DNA from: Mycobacterium sp. 852013-50091_SCH5140682
GTDB lineage: Bacteria > Actinomycetota > Actinomycetes > Mycobacteriales > Mycobacteriaceae
Assembly (NCBI RefSeq): GCF_001665685.1
Contig: NZ_LZTB01000114.1
Location: 1-64,000 of the forward strand
Direction of reading: 5' to 3'
Length of the DNA stretch: 64,000 nucleotides
Shown here piece by piece: positions 16,596-24,991 of this stretch; position 1 is the first letter of the stretch; each line of letters starts with the position of its first letter. The position numbers and the translations under genes were made by a program. Below the pieces are notes generated by a model. It saw only the letters and a program-made list of their open reading frames with translations. It was not told the DNA's origin and did no database searches.

Positions 16596-17024
16596 TCACG
16601 CCAGGCGGCGCACTCCGCGGTATTGCAGCCAGGCCAGGCCCAGCGTGATGGTGACGAACCCCAGCAGCAGATCGGTGCCCAGCGCGGTCAGCGGCAGCCA
16701 TCCGGCCAGCACCGACGTGACGGCCACCGCTCCGAAGGCCACGTTGCCGACGAACACCGCGGTGCCGACGCGGCGGATATCGGGTAGTGCGGCCAGCACG
16801 TAGAGCAGCGCTCCGTAGCTGACGAGGGCGGCGCCGACGAGCCAACCGGCCGTGGCGGTCAGGCCGGCAAGCCGAGCCAGAGGATCAGCCACCATGGCGC
16901 CGAGCAGGCCCACCGCCGCGCATACCGTGGCGTCGGCGCGCAGGGCGAACCGCAGCAGCGAGGCTTCCATAGCGCCGCCGCTCGGCGCGGATTCGTGAAG
17001 TGGTCGGGTGACGAAGGCGGTCAT
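16596..17024 (-). CDS. small four-helix membrane protein B (paralog of previous)
   Basis: 142 aa, four helices. ATG at 17022-17024 is preceded by GAGGAG; the upstream in-frame ATG at 17084 has no site. It lies 94 bp upstream of its paralog on the same strand. The pair probably arose by duplication and may form a heteromeric membrane complex, which is only an inference. The 119 bp upstream (17025-17143) hold no gene that I can see. Confidence 0.75.
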   Translation of the reverse strand: MTAFVTRPLHESAPSGGAMEASLLRFALRADATVCAAVGLLGAMVADPLARLAGLTATAGWLVGAALVSYGALLYVLAALPDIRRVGTAVFVGNVAFGAVAVTSVLAGWLPLTALGTDLLLGFVTITLGLAWLQYRGVRRLA

Positions 17025-17143
17025 GGCTGGCTCCTCGGCAATGAGGCGGTGTCGAGCTTTTCGAACACCTCCGACATTGCTCACGGCGCACTGCCAGATC
17101 GACGCCGGACGCTGCCAAGCACTGCCAACCGCAGGTCAGGCCC

Positions 17144-18514
17144 CTATTGCGCCGCCTGGCCCGAGGCAGGAACCAAGCTCCCGCGCAGGTCTGCGGCGAT
17201 CACCTTGGCAGCGGCGTTCTGCCAGTTGTGCAACGACCGCTGCGGCACTTCGGTGACCAACCACTGCCACGCCTGCCGCGCGACCGGGTCAAGGCCTGCG
17301 GCGGTGGCATTCTGCGCGTAGGCACGCACTCCGACGACGTACGGGAAGTACAGCGAGTTGTAGTGCCGCCACTGCTCGGTGGTGCCGAAGTCACCACCGT
17401 CGCGGGGCTTGAGGGCCGCGATGCGGTCGGCGAGCAGCGCCTTGAGTTCGTTTGCCCGCTCGAGCGGTTGATCGGCGGCGCCCCGTTCGGCCAACCGAGC
17501 GTCGATCGCGGGCAGCGCGGTGAGCGGGCTGGCCATCAGCTTGGAGAGGTCGCCGTAATGCCCCAGCGCGCGGCGGGTGAGCCGGGCGAACGCGTCGTCG
17601 TCGACATCGTCGAGCGGGCTGCCCGAGCGCAGTGGTAGCGCGGCCTCCGTCCGGCGCAGCGCCTCGCGGTCGGCGCGCAGGGCCGGCGAACGCGAGAACG
17701 CCAGCCGGTCGAGCACCCCGGCCAGCGGATCGGCGAGCACCTCCACCGCCACGGCGACGGCCAGGCTGGTGAACAGCAGCACCGTCATCGCCACCCGGCC
17801 GTTTCCGGCGAGCACGGCCGCCCCGATGAGCGCCTGCGCGCCGAACGGCACCGCGATCACCAACGTCCCGAGAATCGAGCGCCGCATGTCGGCGCGCAGT
17901 GCCTGCCCTTCGTCGAACGCGTCCCAGATGGCCACCGCGATCCCGAGCAGTGCGACGTCAAAACCGGTGGACGCCAATGCCAGCCAGCTCGGGAGCAGTC
18001 CGAGCGGGATGACGATGATCGCGTTGCCGAGGGCGAAGAACAGCGTCGCGACAATGATGAAGCCCACCACGGATCCGGGCTTGGCCCCACCGATGACAGC
18101 CTTGATCATCGCGCCGAGCGAGGCCAGGGATATCACCGCGAACATCACCCAATGCCCCGGGCGCAGCGGCCCGGCGACACTGCCCGCCAGTGCGGCCCCG
18201 GCGAAGGCGGCCACCGCGACGGCGAAGATCGCGGCGAACTCCCCCGCCCTGGCGCGCCAGGTGTCACTCGGCCGCGACAGCTCGATCATCACCGCGAACC
18301 AGGCGATGCCAGGCAGCGCGACCAGATAGATCTCGATGCGGCTGAGCAGGTCCGACCCGCTGACGAGCCGCACCGCATCGAGAGCGACGACGACGGCGAA
18401 GCTGGTCAGCCCGATCGCGGCGCACACCAGCACGGGTTTGCGCGGGTCGCGGGCAAGCAGGTAGAGCCCCAGCCACCAGCTGAGCGTGAAGACCACCGCC
18501 GACAGCGCAGCCAT
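17144..18514 (-). CDS. polytopic membrane protein with C-terminal soluble domain, unknown
   Basis: 456 aa. About eight hydrophobic helices fill residues 1-265; the last ~190 residues are soluble, starting with a charged stretch (LAFSRSPALRADREALRR) and ending in an alpha-helical domain with aromatic-rich EQWRHYNSLYFPYVVGVRAYA. No kinase, HTH or transporter motif is visible. It is 21 bp downstream of the Z-FPP synthase on the same strand, so co-expression is likely. I do not assign a function. Confidence 0.7.
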   Translation of the reverse strand: MAALSAVVFTLSWWLGLYLLARDPRKPVLVCAAIGLTSFAVVVALDAVRLVSGSDLLSRIEIYLVALPGIAWFAVMIELSRPSDTWRARAGEFAAIFAVAVAAFAGAALAGSVAGPLRPGHWVMFAVISLASLGAMIKAVIGGAKPGSVVGFIIVATLFFALGNAIIVIPLGLLPSWLALASTGFDVALLGIAVAIWDAFDEGQALRADMRRSILGTLVIAVPFGAQALIGAAVLAGNGRVAMTVLLFTSLAVAVAVEVLADPLAGVLDRLAFSRSPALRADREALRRTEAALPLRSGSPLDDVDDDAFARLTRRALGHYGDLSKLMASPLTALPAIDARLAERGAADQPLERANELKALLADRIAALKPRDGGDFGTTEQWRHYNSLYFPYVVGVRAYAQNATAAGLDPVARQAWQWLVTEVPQRSLHNWQNAAAKVIAADLRGSLVPASGQAAQ

Positions 18515-18535
18515 GAATCCCAGTGTGGCACGCGC

Positions 18536-19327
18536 CTACTTGCCGAAGCGGCGGTGCCTCGCGGTGTAGTCGCGCAGCGCGCGCAGGAAGTCCACCCGCC
18601 GAAACGCGGGCCAGTACGCCTCGGTGAACCACATCTCCGAATAGGCGCTCTGCCACAACAGGAATCCGCTCAACCGCTGCTCCCCCGAAGTCCGGATGAC
18701 CAGATCGGGATCGGGTTGGCCCGAGGTGTAGAGGTTCTCCGAAATGCCCTCGGCGGTGACGGCATCGATGAGCTGCTCGGCGGTGGCGCCGTTGGCCAGC
18801 TCCTTGTTGAGCAGTGAGCGCACGGCGTCGACGATCTCCTGCCTGCCGCCGTAGGCCACCGCCACGTTGACGTGAAACTTGCCGCCGTTGCCGTTGGTGC
18901 TCTCCACTGCCTCGCGCAGCCGGCGGGCCGGTTCGTCGCCGAGCAACGACAGATCGCCGACCGTACGCACACTCCACTTGTTGGCCGGGGCGCAGATCTC
19001 CTCGACCACGTCGGTGATGATCTCGATCAGTCCGGACAACTCTTCGGGGTCGCGCTGCAGGTTCTCGGTCGAGAGCAGGTACACCGTCGCCATCTCGATG
19101 CCTGCGGCCTGACACCACCGCAGCATCTCCGCGATCTTGGCTGCGCCCATGCGGTAGCCGATGCTGACATCGTCGTGACCTGCCTCACGCGCCCACCGCC
19201 GGTTGCCGTCGCACAGGACCGCGATGTGGCGGGGCAGTTGGGCTTTGGACTGCGCCAACTCCTGACGCAACCGCATCTCATAGAGCCGGTAGGCCGGTTC
19301 CTTGAGGCGCGGGGGAATGATGTCCAC
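18536..19327 (-). CDS. short-chain Z-isoprenyl diphosphate synthase ((Z,E)-FPP synthase)
   Basis: 263 aa, counterpart of Rv1086 (262 aa). Undecaprenyl-PP-synthase family: catalytic D40 in CDGNRRWA, RTSGEQRLSGFLLWQSAYSE in the C-terminal half. In M. tuberculosis this enzyme adds one cis isoprene to geranyl-PP to give Z,E-farnesyl-PP, precursor of decaprenyl phosphate for the cell wall. The open frame goes on upstream with hydrophobic residues, but the GTG at 19325-19327 (VDIIPPRLKEP) matches the known N-terminus. Confidence 0.92.
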   Translation of the reverse strand: MDIIPPRLKEPAYRLYEMRLRQELAQSKAQLPRHIAVLCDGNRRWAREAGHDDVSIGYRMGAAKIAEMLRWCQAAGIEMATVYLLSTENLQRDPEELSGLIEIITDVVEEICAPANKWSVRTVGDLSLLGDEPARRLREAVESTNGNGGKFHVNVAVAYGGRQEIVDAVRSLLNKELANGATAEQLIDAVTAEGISENLYTSGQPDPDLVIRTSGEQRLSGFLLWQSAYSEMWFTEAYWPAFRRVDFLRALRDYTARHRRFGK

Positions 19328-19380
19328 GAGAATCCAGACTACTGTCATAGTCGGTAACCCCATGGCTGTTAACGGAGGTG

Positions 19381-19434
19381 ACATGACCGCGGACGCGAGG
19401 AGCACCAACATGACCGCGGACAGGAGGAGCACCG
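19381..19434 (+). repeat. 27-bp tandem duplication covering the hemolysin III start
   Basis: Copy 1 19381-19407 and copy 2 19408-19434 each begin ACATGACCGCGGAC and differ at a few bases. Each holds an ATG (19383 and 19410) and a purine-rich GAGGAG. The 9-residue units read MTADARSTN and MTADRRSTD. Confidence 0.9.
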
Positions 19435-20180
19435 ATCAAGCCCCGCCGATCGATGCCACCAAGCCCTACCGCTCAGCGGCAGCAGTGAATCGGTCGGCCG
19501 AAGATCTGCCCGCCGCGGTCGCCGACGGTGTCGCGCAGTTCCTCGGCAAACCGCGCGCTCGCGGCTGGATTCACGTCTACTCGGCGATCGTCGCGTTCAT
19601 CGCCGGTGCCGCGCTGGTGTCCGTGTCGTGGTCGGTGGAATCCACCCGCGCCGGCCTGGCGACGCTGCTCTACACGTTCACCATCGTGGCGATGTTCGCG
19701 GTCAGCGGCACGTATCACCGCGTGAACTGGAAATCGGCGAACGCCCGCAAATGGATGAAGCGCGCGGATCACTCGATGATCTTCATCTTCATCGCGGGCA
19801 GCTACACCCCCTTCGCGCTGTTGGCCCTTCCCGAATCCAAAGGCATGGTGCTGTTCTGGATCGTCTGGGGCGGGGCCATCGCGGGCGTGCTACTGAAGAT
19901 GTTCTGGCCGTCGGCGCCGCGCTGGCTGGGTGTCCCGCTGTACATCTTGTTGGGCTGGGTGGCTGCCTGGTTCATCGGGCCGATCATGAGCGGCGCAGGC
20001 GTGGCAGCAGTGGTGCTGCTGATCGTCGGTGGCGCGCTGTACAGCATCGGCGGCGTGCTCTACGCGCTGAAGTGGCCCAACCCGTGGCCGACGACGTTCG
20101 GCCATCACGAGTTCTTCCACGCCTGCACGGCGGTAGCTGCGATCTGCCACTACATCGCCATGTGGTTCGCGGTGTTCTGA
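19383..20180 (+). CDS. hemolysin III / PAQR family membrane protein
   Basis: 265 aa, counterpart of Rv1085c. Seven predicted membrane helices from about residue 70 to the end, with the family residues SGTYHRVNW in the first half and GHHEFFHACT near the C-terminus; these His/Asp/Ser residues form a metal site in PAQR-type proteins. Role in bacteria is unclear despite the hemolysin name. ATG at 19383 has a strong GGAGG 6 nt upstream; a second ATG at 19410 arises from a 27-bp duplication and has its own GAGGAG. Ends 6 bp from a convergent gene. Confidence 0.88.
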   Translation: MTADARSTNMTADRRSTDQAPPIDATKPYRSAAAVNRSAEDLPAAVADGVAQFLGKPRARGWIHVYSAIVAFIAGAALVSVSWSVESTRAGLATLLYTFTIVAMFAVSGTYHRVNWKSANARKWMKRADHSMIFIFIAGSYTPFALLALPESKGMVLFWIVWGGAIAGVLLKMFWPSAPRWLGVPLYILLGWVAAWFIGPIMSGAGVAAVVLLIVGGALYSIGGVLYALKWPNPWPTTFGHHEFFHACTAVAAICHYIAMWFAVF

Positions 20181-20186
20181 GCCCGC

Positions 20187-20561
20187 CTACAGCTTGACGG
20201 TGTCAGCCGGCGACCAGTAGGCCTTCATCGCGGAGATCTTGCCGTCGGCGTCGAAGACCATGACGTCGATGGGCTCGATCCGCATGCCCTTGGTGCCGAA
20301 GTCCATCGTGAGCCGGAAATGGAACGCGGCCTCGTGGCCGGCCACCCGTAGGGTCACCAGTTCGGTCTTGCTCTTGATGTTCTCGACGTTGGCATAGAAA
20401 CCGCGGATGGCGGCCCGGCCGATGTGCACCTCGCCGCCGCCCACCGGGTCCTCGACGGTCGCGTCGTCCGCGTAGAGTTCGGCGATCTCATCAGCACTTC
20501 CGTTGGCGACCAGCTCGAGATAGCGGTTGACGGTCTGGGTGATGTGCTCGACGTTCGGCAT
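20187..20561 (-). CDS. steroid delta-isomerase (ketosteroid isomerase)
   Basis: 124 aa, same length as Comamonas testosteroni KSI (125 aa). The catalytic residues fall at the same numbers: Y14, D38 (in ATVEDPVG) and D99 (in EPIDVMVF). The middle reads AAIRGFYAN, as in the Comamonas enzyme. It would shift the double bond of 3-oxo-delta5 steroids to delta4, a step in sterol catabolism. ATG at 20559-20561; 10 bp behind the DUF255 gene, so it is the last gene of the mca operon. The substrate could differ from classical steroids, but the full catalytic triad makes this assignment strong. Confidence 0.85.
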   Translation of the reverse strand: MPNVEHITQTVNRYLELVANGSADEIAELYADDATVEDPVGGGEVHIGRAAIRGFYANVENIKSKTELVTLRVAGHEAAFHFRLTMDFGTKGMRIEPIDVMVFDADGKISAMKAYWSPADTVKL

Positions 20562-20571
20562 GGCCGCGAGG

Positions 20572-22581
20572 CTACACGGCGCCGCGTCGGCCGTCCTCCG
20601 GTTGACGGGCCAGTGATACCGCGAGGTCCCCGACCGTGGTGACGGGCAGGTCGCACACCCGGCCACGGCACACGTACGCCGCGTCGGCTCCGTCGACCCG
20701 GTCACGGCCTTCCAGCAAGGCGGACGAGTTCGCTGGGCCGCCGACGACGATGGCCCCGCCGGGCGCCAGCGCGCGTGCGGCGGTGAGCAATTCGGCCGAC
20801 GCCGGGTCGCAGGCCACCGCGACCTGGATGGGTCCGCGGATCTGCGCCTCGGCCACCGCCAGCCAGTGTCCGCCCGAGCGGGGCGCCCGAGCCAGGATCG
20901 GCGTCGCCGAAGCCAGCGTGTCCTGCGCGGCGGCTGCATACGTTTCCGACCCGGTCAGGTGCGCGGCCAGTTGCAGCGCCTCGGCGATCAGCGACGCCCC
21001 AGACGGTGTGGCCCCGTCGACGGGATCAGCGGGCCGCACCATGAGTTGCTCGGCGTCGTCGGCGGTGTCGAACCAGCGCCCCGGCCGCTGCGGATCGCCA
21101 TAGTGCTGCAGTGCGGTGTCCAGGAGCTCCAGCGCCTCGGGCAGCCACAGTCCGGTGAGCTGGTACAGCGTCAGCAGTCCGGTCACCAGCGCGGCGTAGT
21201 CCTCCAGGATTGCGGCGCTGTCCCCCACTCGGCCGCCGAGGCTGGCGCGGCGGAGCCGCCCGTCGACGAGGTGCACGTCCAGCAGCCGGCGTGCGCATTC
21301 TGAAGCGGCAGTGAGGTATTCGGGGTTGTCCAGGGCCACCGCGGCTTCGGCCAATGCGGTGATGGCCAGCCCGTTCCACGCCGAGACCACCTTGTCGTCG
21401 CGTGCGGGTTGCGGGCGGGTACCGCGGTGCGCCAACAACTTTGAGCGCACGCATGCGAACCGGGCGGCGTCGTCGGGGTCGACCGGCAGCTGCAGCACCG
21501 ACGCGCCGTGCTCGAAGGTCCCTTCCGCCGTGACAGCGAAAACCGAAGCCGCCCAATCTCCGTCGTCATCACCGAGCACTTCGGCCAATTCGCTGGGCGT
21601 CCACACGTACGTCAGCCCCTCGCGACCGGCCGCATCGGCGTCCAGTGACGACGTGAACATCCCGTCGGCTCCGAGCCCGGCGATGATGAAGCCGGCCGTC
21701 TCGTCGGCGACCCTGCGCGCCAACAGATCCCCGGTGCGCCGCGCCCAGTGCGCATACGCCCGCAGCAGCAACGCGTTGTCGTAGAGCATCTTCTCGAAGT
21801 GCGGCACCACCCAGTACGGATCCACGCTGTAGCGGGCGAACCCGCCTGCCAGCTGGTCATAGATCCCGCCGCGGGCCATGGCCGCTCCGGTGCGTGCGAC
21901 GGCCTGCAGGGCCGCGTCGGATCCGGTGCGTTCGTAATGCCGCAGCAGGCCTTCCAGAAGCGCCGAGGGCGGGAACTTCGGCGCTTTGCCGAATCCGCCG
22001 TGCGCGGTGTCCTCGTCGCGCAGCACCGTGGCCACCGCGTGATCGCACAGTTCGGGGCCTACCGGTGCACCACCGCCGGGCAGCCCGGCGGACATCGACC
22101 GCAGCTCCGTCGCGATCTGCTCCGAGGCCCGCTCGACTTCGTCGCGACGGTCGCGCCAGGTCTCGGCCACCGCCGCCAGCAGCTGCAGGAAACCCAGCTT
22201 CGGGTAGTAGGTGCCGCAGAAGAACGGCCGCCCGTCAGGGGTCAGGAAGCAGGTCATCGGCCAGCCGCCCTGCCCGGTCAACGCCACGGTGGCGTTCATG
22301 TAGACGGCGTCGAGGTCGGGGCGTTCCTCACGGTCGACCTTGATGCAGACGAACCCGTCGTTCACCGCGGCCGCAACCTCGGGATCCTCGAAGGATTCGT
22401 GAGCCATCACATGGCACCAATGACACGCCGCGTAGCCGATCGACAGCAGAATCGGGACGTCGCGTGCGGCCGCCTCGGCCAGCGCCTCGGCCGACCACTG
22501 TCGCCAGTGCACCGGATTGTCGGCGTGCTGGCGCAGGTAGGGGCTGGTGGCCCCCGCGAGGGTGTTACCCCCCGGACTCAC
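20572..22581 (-). CDS. DUF255 thioredoxin-domain protein (YyaL/Spermatogenesis-associated 20-like)
   Basis: 669 aa, counterpart of Rv1084. N-terminal thioredoxin-like domain with C53-H-W-C56 (GYAACHWCHVMAHESF), then a (alpha/alpha)6-barrel region resembling N-acylglucosamine epimerases. Family function is unsettled; a redox or sugar-related role is suggested by the two domains. GTG start at 22579-22581 overlaps the 3' end of the upstream small membrane gene by 17 bp, so translation is coupled within the mca operon. Confidence 0.88.
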   Translation of the reverse strand: MSPGGNTLAGATSPYLRQHADNPVHWRQWSAEALAEAAARDVPILLSIGYAACHWCHVMAHESFEDPEVAAAVNDGFVCIKVDREERPDLDAVYMNATVALTGQGGWPMTCFLTPDGRPFFCGTYYPKLGFLQLLAAVAETWRDRRDEVERASEQIATELRSMSAGLPGGGAPVGPELCDHAVATVLRDEDTAHGGFGKAPKFPPSALLEGLLRHYERTGSDAALQAVARTGAAMARGGIYDQLAGGFARYSVDPYWVVPHFEKMLYDNALLLRAYAHWARRTGDLLARRVADETAGFIIAGLGADGMFTSSLDADAAGREGLTYVWTPSELAEVLGDDDGDWAASVFAVTAEGTFEHGASVLQLPVDPDDAARFACVRSKLLAHRGTRPQPARDDKVVSAWNGLAITALAEAAVALDNPEYLTAASECARRLLDVHLVDGRLRRASLGGRVGDSAAILEDYAALVTGLLTLYQLTGLWLPEALELLDTALQHYGDPQRPGRWFDTADDAEQLMVRPADPVDGATPSGASLIAEALQLAAHLTGSETYAAAAQDTLASATPILARAPRSGGHWLAVAEAQIRGPIQVAVACDPASAELLTAARALAPGGAIVVGGPANSSALLEGRDRVDGADAAYVCRGRVCDLPVTTVGDLAVSLARQPEDGRRGAV

Positions 22582-22870
22582 GGGGCTGGCGGTCGTCGGA
22601 TCTCTCCTCCGAGGTGTCGTCGGATTGCTCGTCTTCCGTGGTTTCCACCGTACCGTCGTCGACGGCCTGGTCCGGCTCGGGATGCTCCCGGTCGAACGAT
22701 TCGGGCAGCTTGCGCAGGTGCCGATTCATCGACCAGACCAGGGCGAACGTCCCTACCAGCAGCGCTACCGTGATCAACAACCCGAACGGGCTGGCCTTAC
22801 CGAAATCAGGTCCGGTGTTGCGGGGCTCGTCGGCCAAAAGCGTCACGACGGCCGTCAGGGTATCCATCAC
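22565..22870 (-). CDS. small single-helix membrane protein (Rv1083-like)
   Basis: 101 aa. One membrane helix at about 27-48, then a highly acidic, Asp/Glu/Ser-rich C-terminal tail that is probably disordered. GTG start at 22868-22870 overlaps the mca stop as GTGA; an ATG directly follows. It lies between mca and the DUF255 gene and overlaps both, so it is fully embedded in the operon. Function unknown. Confidence 0.8.
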   Translation of the reverse strand: MMDTLTAVVTLLADEPRNTGPDFGKASPFGLLITVALLVGTFALVWSMNRHLRKLPESFDREHPEPDQAVDDGTVETTEDEQSDDTSEERSDDRQPRESGG

Positions 22871-23733
22871 TTTTCAATCCCACTGAACAAATCATCCTCG
22901 GGCAGGCTTACCGGCACCCGGGACCGGGCCAGCTCGAACTCCTCGGTCGGCCACAACCGCTGCTGCCATTCGATCGGCGCGTGGAAGAAGTGACCGTTGG
23001 GGTCGATCTGGGTGGCATGTGCACGCAGCGCGTCGTCACGCTGGCTGAAGTACTCCGCGCATTCGATCCGGGTGGTGACCCGGCCCGCGAACACGTCGTG
23101 CTCGGGATCCCAATGTTCGAGCCATTTGGCGAACGGCCCCTCCTGGCCGTTCTTGGCGAACTCCTCCTGCAGCAGTTGCATGCGCTCCCGCAGGAACCCG
23201 TGGTTGTAGTACAGCTTGGACACACTCCACGGGTCACCCGCGTCGCGAAACTGCATGTAGTCGGCGGCGGCCTCATATGCGGCGACCGACACCTGGTGGC
23301 AGCGGATGTGGTCGGGGTGCGGATATCCGCCGTTCTCGTCGTACGTGGTCATCACGTGCGGACGGAACTCGCGGATCACCCGCACCAGCCGGGATACCGG
23401 CTCTTCGATGGGCACCAAGCCGAAGCAGCCGTCCGGCAGCGGCGGCAGCGGGTCCCCTTCGGGTAGTCCGGAGTCGACAAAGCCCAGCCAGTGGTGCTCG
23501 ACGCCGAGGATCTTGGCAGCCTTGGCCATCTCGTCGCGTCGGACCTCGGCGATCCGGCCGTGCACCTCCGGGATGTCCATCGCCGGGTTCAGAATGTCTC
23601 CGCGCTCGCCGCCGGTCAGTGTGACAACCATGACGCGCACACCTTTGGCCGCATAGCGCGCGGTGGTCGCCGCACCCTTGCTGGACTCGTCGTCCGGGTG
23701 GGCGTGCACCGCCATCAACCGCAGTTCACTCAT
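22867..23733 (-). CDS. mca: mycothiol S-conjugate amidase
   Basis: 288 aa, counterpart of Rv1082. Cleaves mycothiol S-conjugates to a mercapturic acid and GlcN-inositol for xenobiotic detoxification. Zinc ligands H12 and D15 (in HAHPDDES) and H142 (in YPHPDHIRCH) are at the same numbers as in the studied mycobacterial Mca; the motif TGGERGD follows strand 2. First gene of the mca-membrane protein-DUF255-isomerase operon, all overlapping or 10 bp apart. Confidence 0.96.
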   Translation of the reverse strand: MSELRLMAVHAHPDDESSKGAATTARYAAKGVRVMVVTLTGGERGDILNPAMDIPEVHGRIAEVRRDEMAKAAKILGVEHHWLGFVDSGLPEGDPLPPLPDGCFGLVPIEEPVSRLVRVIREFRPHVMTTYDENGGYPHPDHIRCHQVSVAAYEAAADYMQFRDAGDPWSVSKLYYNHGFLRERMQLLQEEFAKNGQEGPFAKWLEHWDPEHDVFAGRVTTRIECAEYFSQRDDALRAHATQIDPNGHFFHAPIEWQQRLWPTEEFELARSRVPVSLPEDDLFSGIEK

Positions 23734-23807
23734 TTCGTCTCATCTAACTACGGCGACCTCTTGTGTAATCCAATACCTGCGCCGGTTGGCCGCGGGCTGT
23801 CCCCGCC

Positions 23808-23813
23808 TATAGT
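23808..23813 (+). promoter_or_regulatory. -10 box upstream of the DUF4307 gene
   Basis: TATAGT, a strong TANNNT match, ends 10 nt before the ATG at 23824, giving a predicted leader of only a few nucleotides. Confidence 0.5.
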
Positions 23814-23823
23814 TCCAGTTCTG

Positions 23824-24246
23824 ATGATCGAACGCCCCGTCGCCCGGTACGGACGGCAGTCTCTGCCCCGCCGGAACCGTCGCTGGATCCTTGCCGCTCT
23901 CCTCGCTCTCGTGGTGGCGGCCGGGGTCGTTCTCGCGATCGCCGCATGGCACAAATTCGCCAACAACGACGTAAAAGGCGAGCTCACGGCCTATGAGTTG
24001 GTCGGCGACGACAGCGTCTCGGTGACCATCGGGGTGACCCGTCCTGACCCGTCGCGGCCGGTGGTCTGCATCGTGCGGGCCCGCTCCCTCGACGGCGGAG
24101 AGACCGGCAGGCGCGAAATCCTGGTGGGTCCCTCGACGCAGAAGACAGTTCAGGTCACCGCGGTGGTCAAATCCAGCAAACCACCCGTCGTCGGTGACGT
24201 CTACGGCTGCGGGACGGACGTGCCATCGTACCTGGTAGCGCCTTGA
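23824..24246 (+). CDS. DUF4307 membrane-anchored protein (Rv1081c-like)
   Basis: 140 aa. Arg-rich cytosolic start (GRQSLPRRNRR), one membrane helix (about 22-42), then a ~95-aa beta-rich extracytoplasmic domain typical of DUF4307. It is divergent from mca, an arrangement conserved in mycobacteria. The ATG at 23824 is chosen over the longer open frame because it sits right behind the -10 box and gives a standard N-in anchor. Function unknown. Confidence 0.8.
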   Translation: MIERPVARYGRQSLPRRNRRWILAALLALVVAAGVVLAIAAWHKFANNDVKGELTAYELVGDDSVSVTIGVTRPDPSRPVVCIVRARSLDGGETGRREILVGPSTQKTVQVTAVVKSSKPPVVGDVYGCGTDVPSYLVAP

Positions 24247-24320
24247 TTTGAGCCGGCGCAACAAACGCCGAACTGCGAATACATGAAGATCGGCTGTCTG
24301 TTCGGTGGTAAACTGGCCCG

Positions 24321-24395
24321 ATACACGGTTCCGCGCTGGGGCCGTGTATTGCTGCATTAGCCCGCAGAAATCACTTGCGCTAGCGGCAATACACG
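24321..24395 (+). promoter_or_regulatory. greA leader with two mutually exclusive hairpins
   Basis: Segment A 24319-24328 (core ATACACGG) pairs with B 24342-24351 (CCGTGTATTG). Segment B, 24343-24355, can instead pair over 13 bp (one G-U) with C, 24383-24395 (GCGGCAATACACG). A:B and B:C cannot coexist. A TAAACT -10-like box at 24309-24314 would start the RNA at about 24321, right at segment A. The leader before the greA ATG would be ~140 nt, long for mycobacteria. Switch behaviour is inferred from base pairing only. Confidence 0.5.
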
Positions 24396-24460
24396 CAGAG
24401 CCCCCGGCCCGAAACCGAGGCTTTCGCATGCGAGGCAACAAACGACAGGAGCGCGAAGAC

Positions 24461-24955
24461 ATGACCGACACCCAGGTCACCTGGCTCACCCAGGAAGCTT
24501 TCGACCGGCTGAAGGCCGAACTGGATCAGCTGATCGCGAACCGGCCGATCATCGCCGCCGAGATCAACGACCGCCGCGAAGAGGGCGATCTGCGCGAGAA
24601 CGGCGGCTACCACGCTGCCCGCGAAGAGCAGGGCCAGCAGGAGGCCCGCATCCGCCAGCTGCAGGAACTGCTCAACAACGCCAAGGTTGGCGAGGCCCCC
24701 AAGCAGTCCGGCGTTGCGCTGCCCGGCTCGGTGGTCAAGGTGTACTACGACGACGACAAGAGCGACACCGAGACGTTCCTGATCGCCACCCGCCAAGAGG
24801 GCATCAGCGACGGCAAGCTCGAGGTGTACTCGCCCAACTCGCCGCTGGGTGGGGCCCTGATCGACGCCAAGGTCGGCGAGACCCGCACCTACACCGTGCC
24901 CAACGGCAACACCGTCAAGGTCACGCTGGTCAGCGCTGAGCCGTACCACTCGTAA
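24461..24955 (+). CDS. greA: transcription elongation factor GreA
   Basis: 164 aa. N-terminal coiled-coil (about 10-78) that reaches into the RNA polymerase secondary channel, with the acidic tip EEGDLREN (40-47) that stimulates cleavage of backtracked RNA, followed by the FKBP-like C-terminal domain. Start ATG at 24461 with CAGGAG upstream; the frame is open to 24305 but that part is the structured leader. Followed 36 bp later by the GOLPH3-like gene. Confidence 0.95.
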   Translation: MTDTQVTWLTQEAFDRLKAELDQLIANRPIIAAEINDRREEGDLRENGGYHAAREEQGQQEARIRQLQELLNNAKVGEAPKQSGVALPGSVVKVYYDDDKSDTETFLIATRQEGISDGKLEVYSPNSPLGGALIDAKVGETRTYTVPNGNTVKVTLVSAEPYHS

Positions 24956-24991
24956 GGTACGGCTCGCGGGGGAAGCACTACAGTCGGGGCA

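Noticed and set aside
22565..22581. Sequence error at the overlap of the small membrane gene and the DUF255 gene
   Set aside because: A 17-bp overlap of tightly packed operon genes is normal and both frames are intact on each side.
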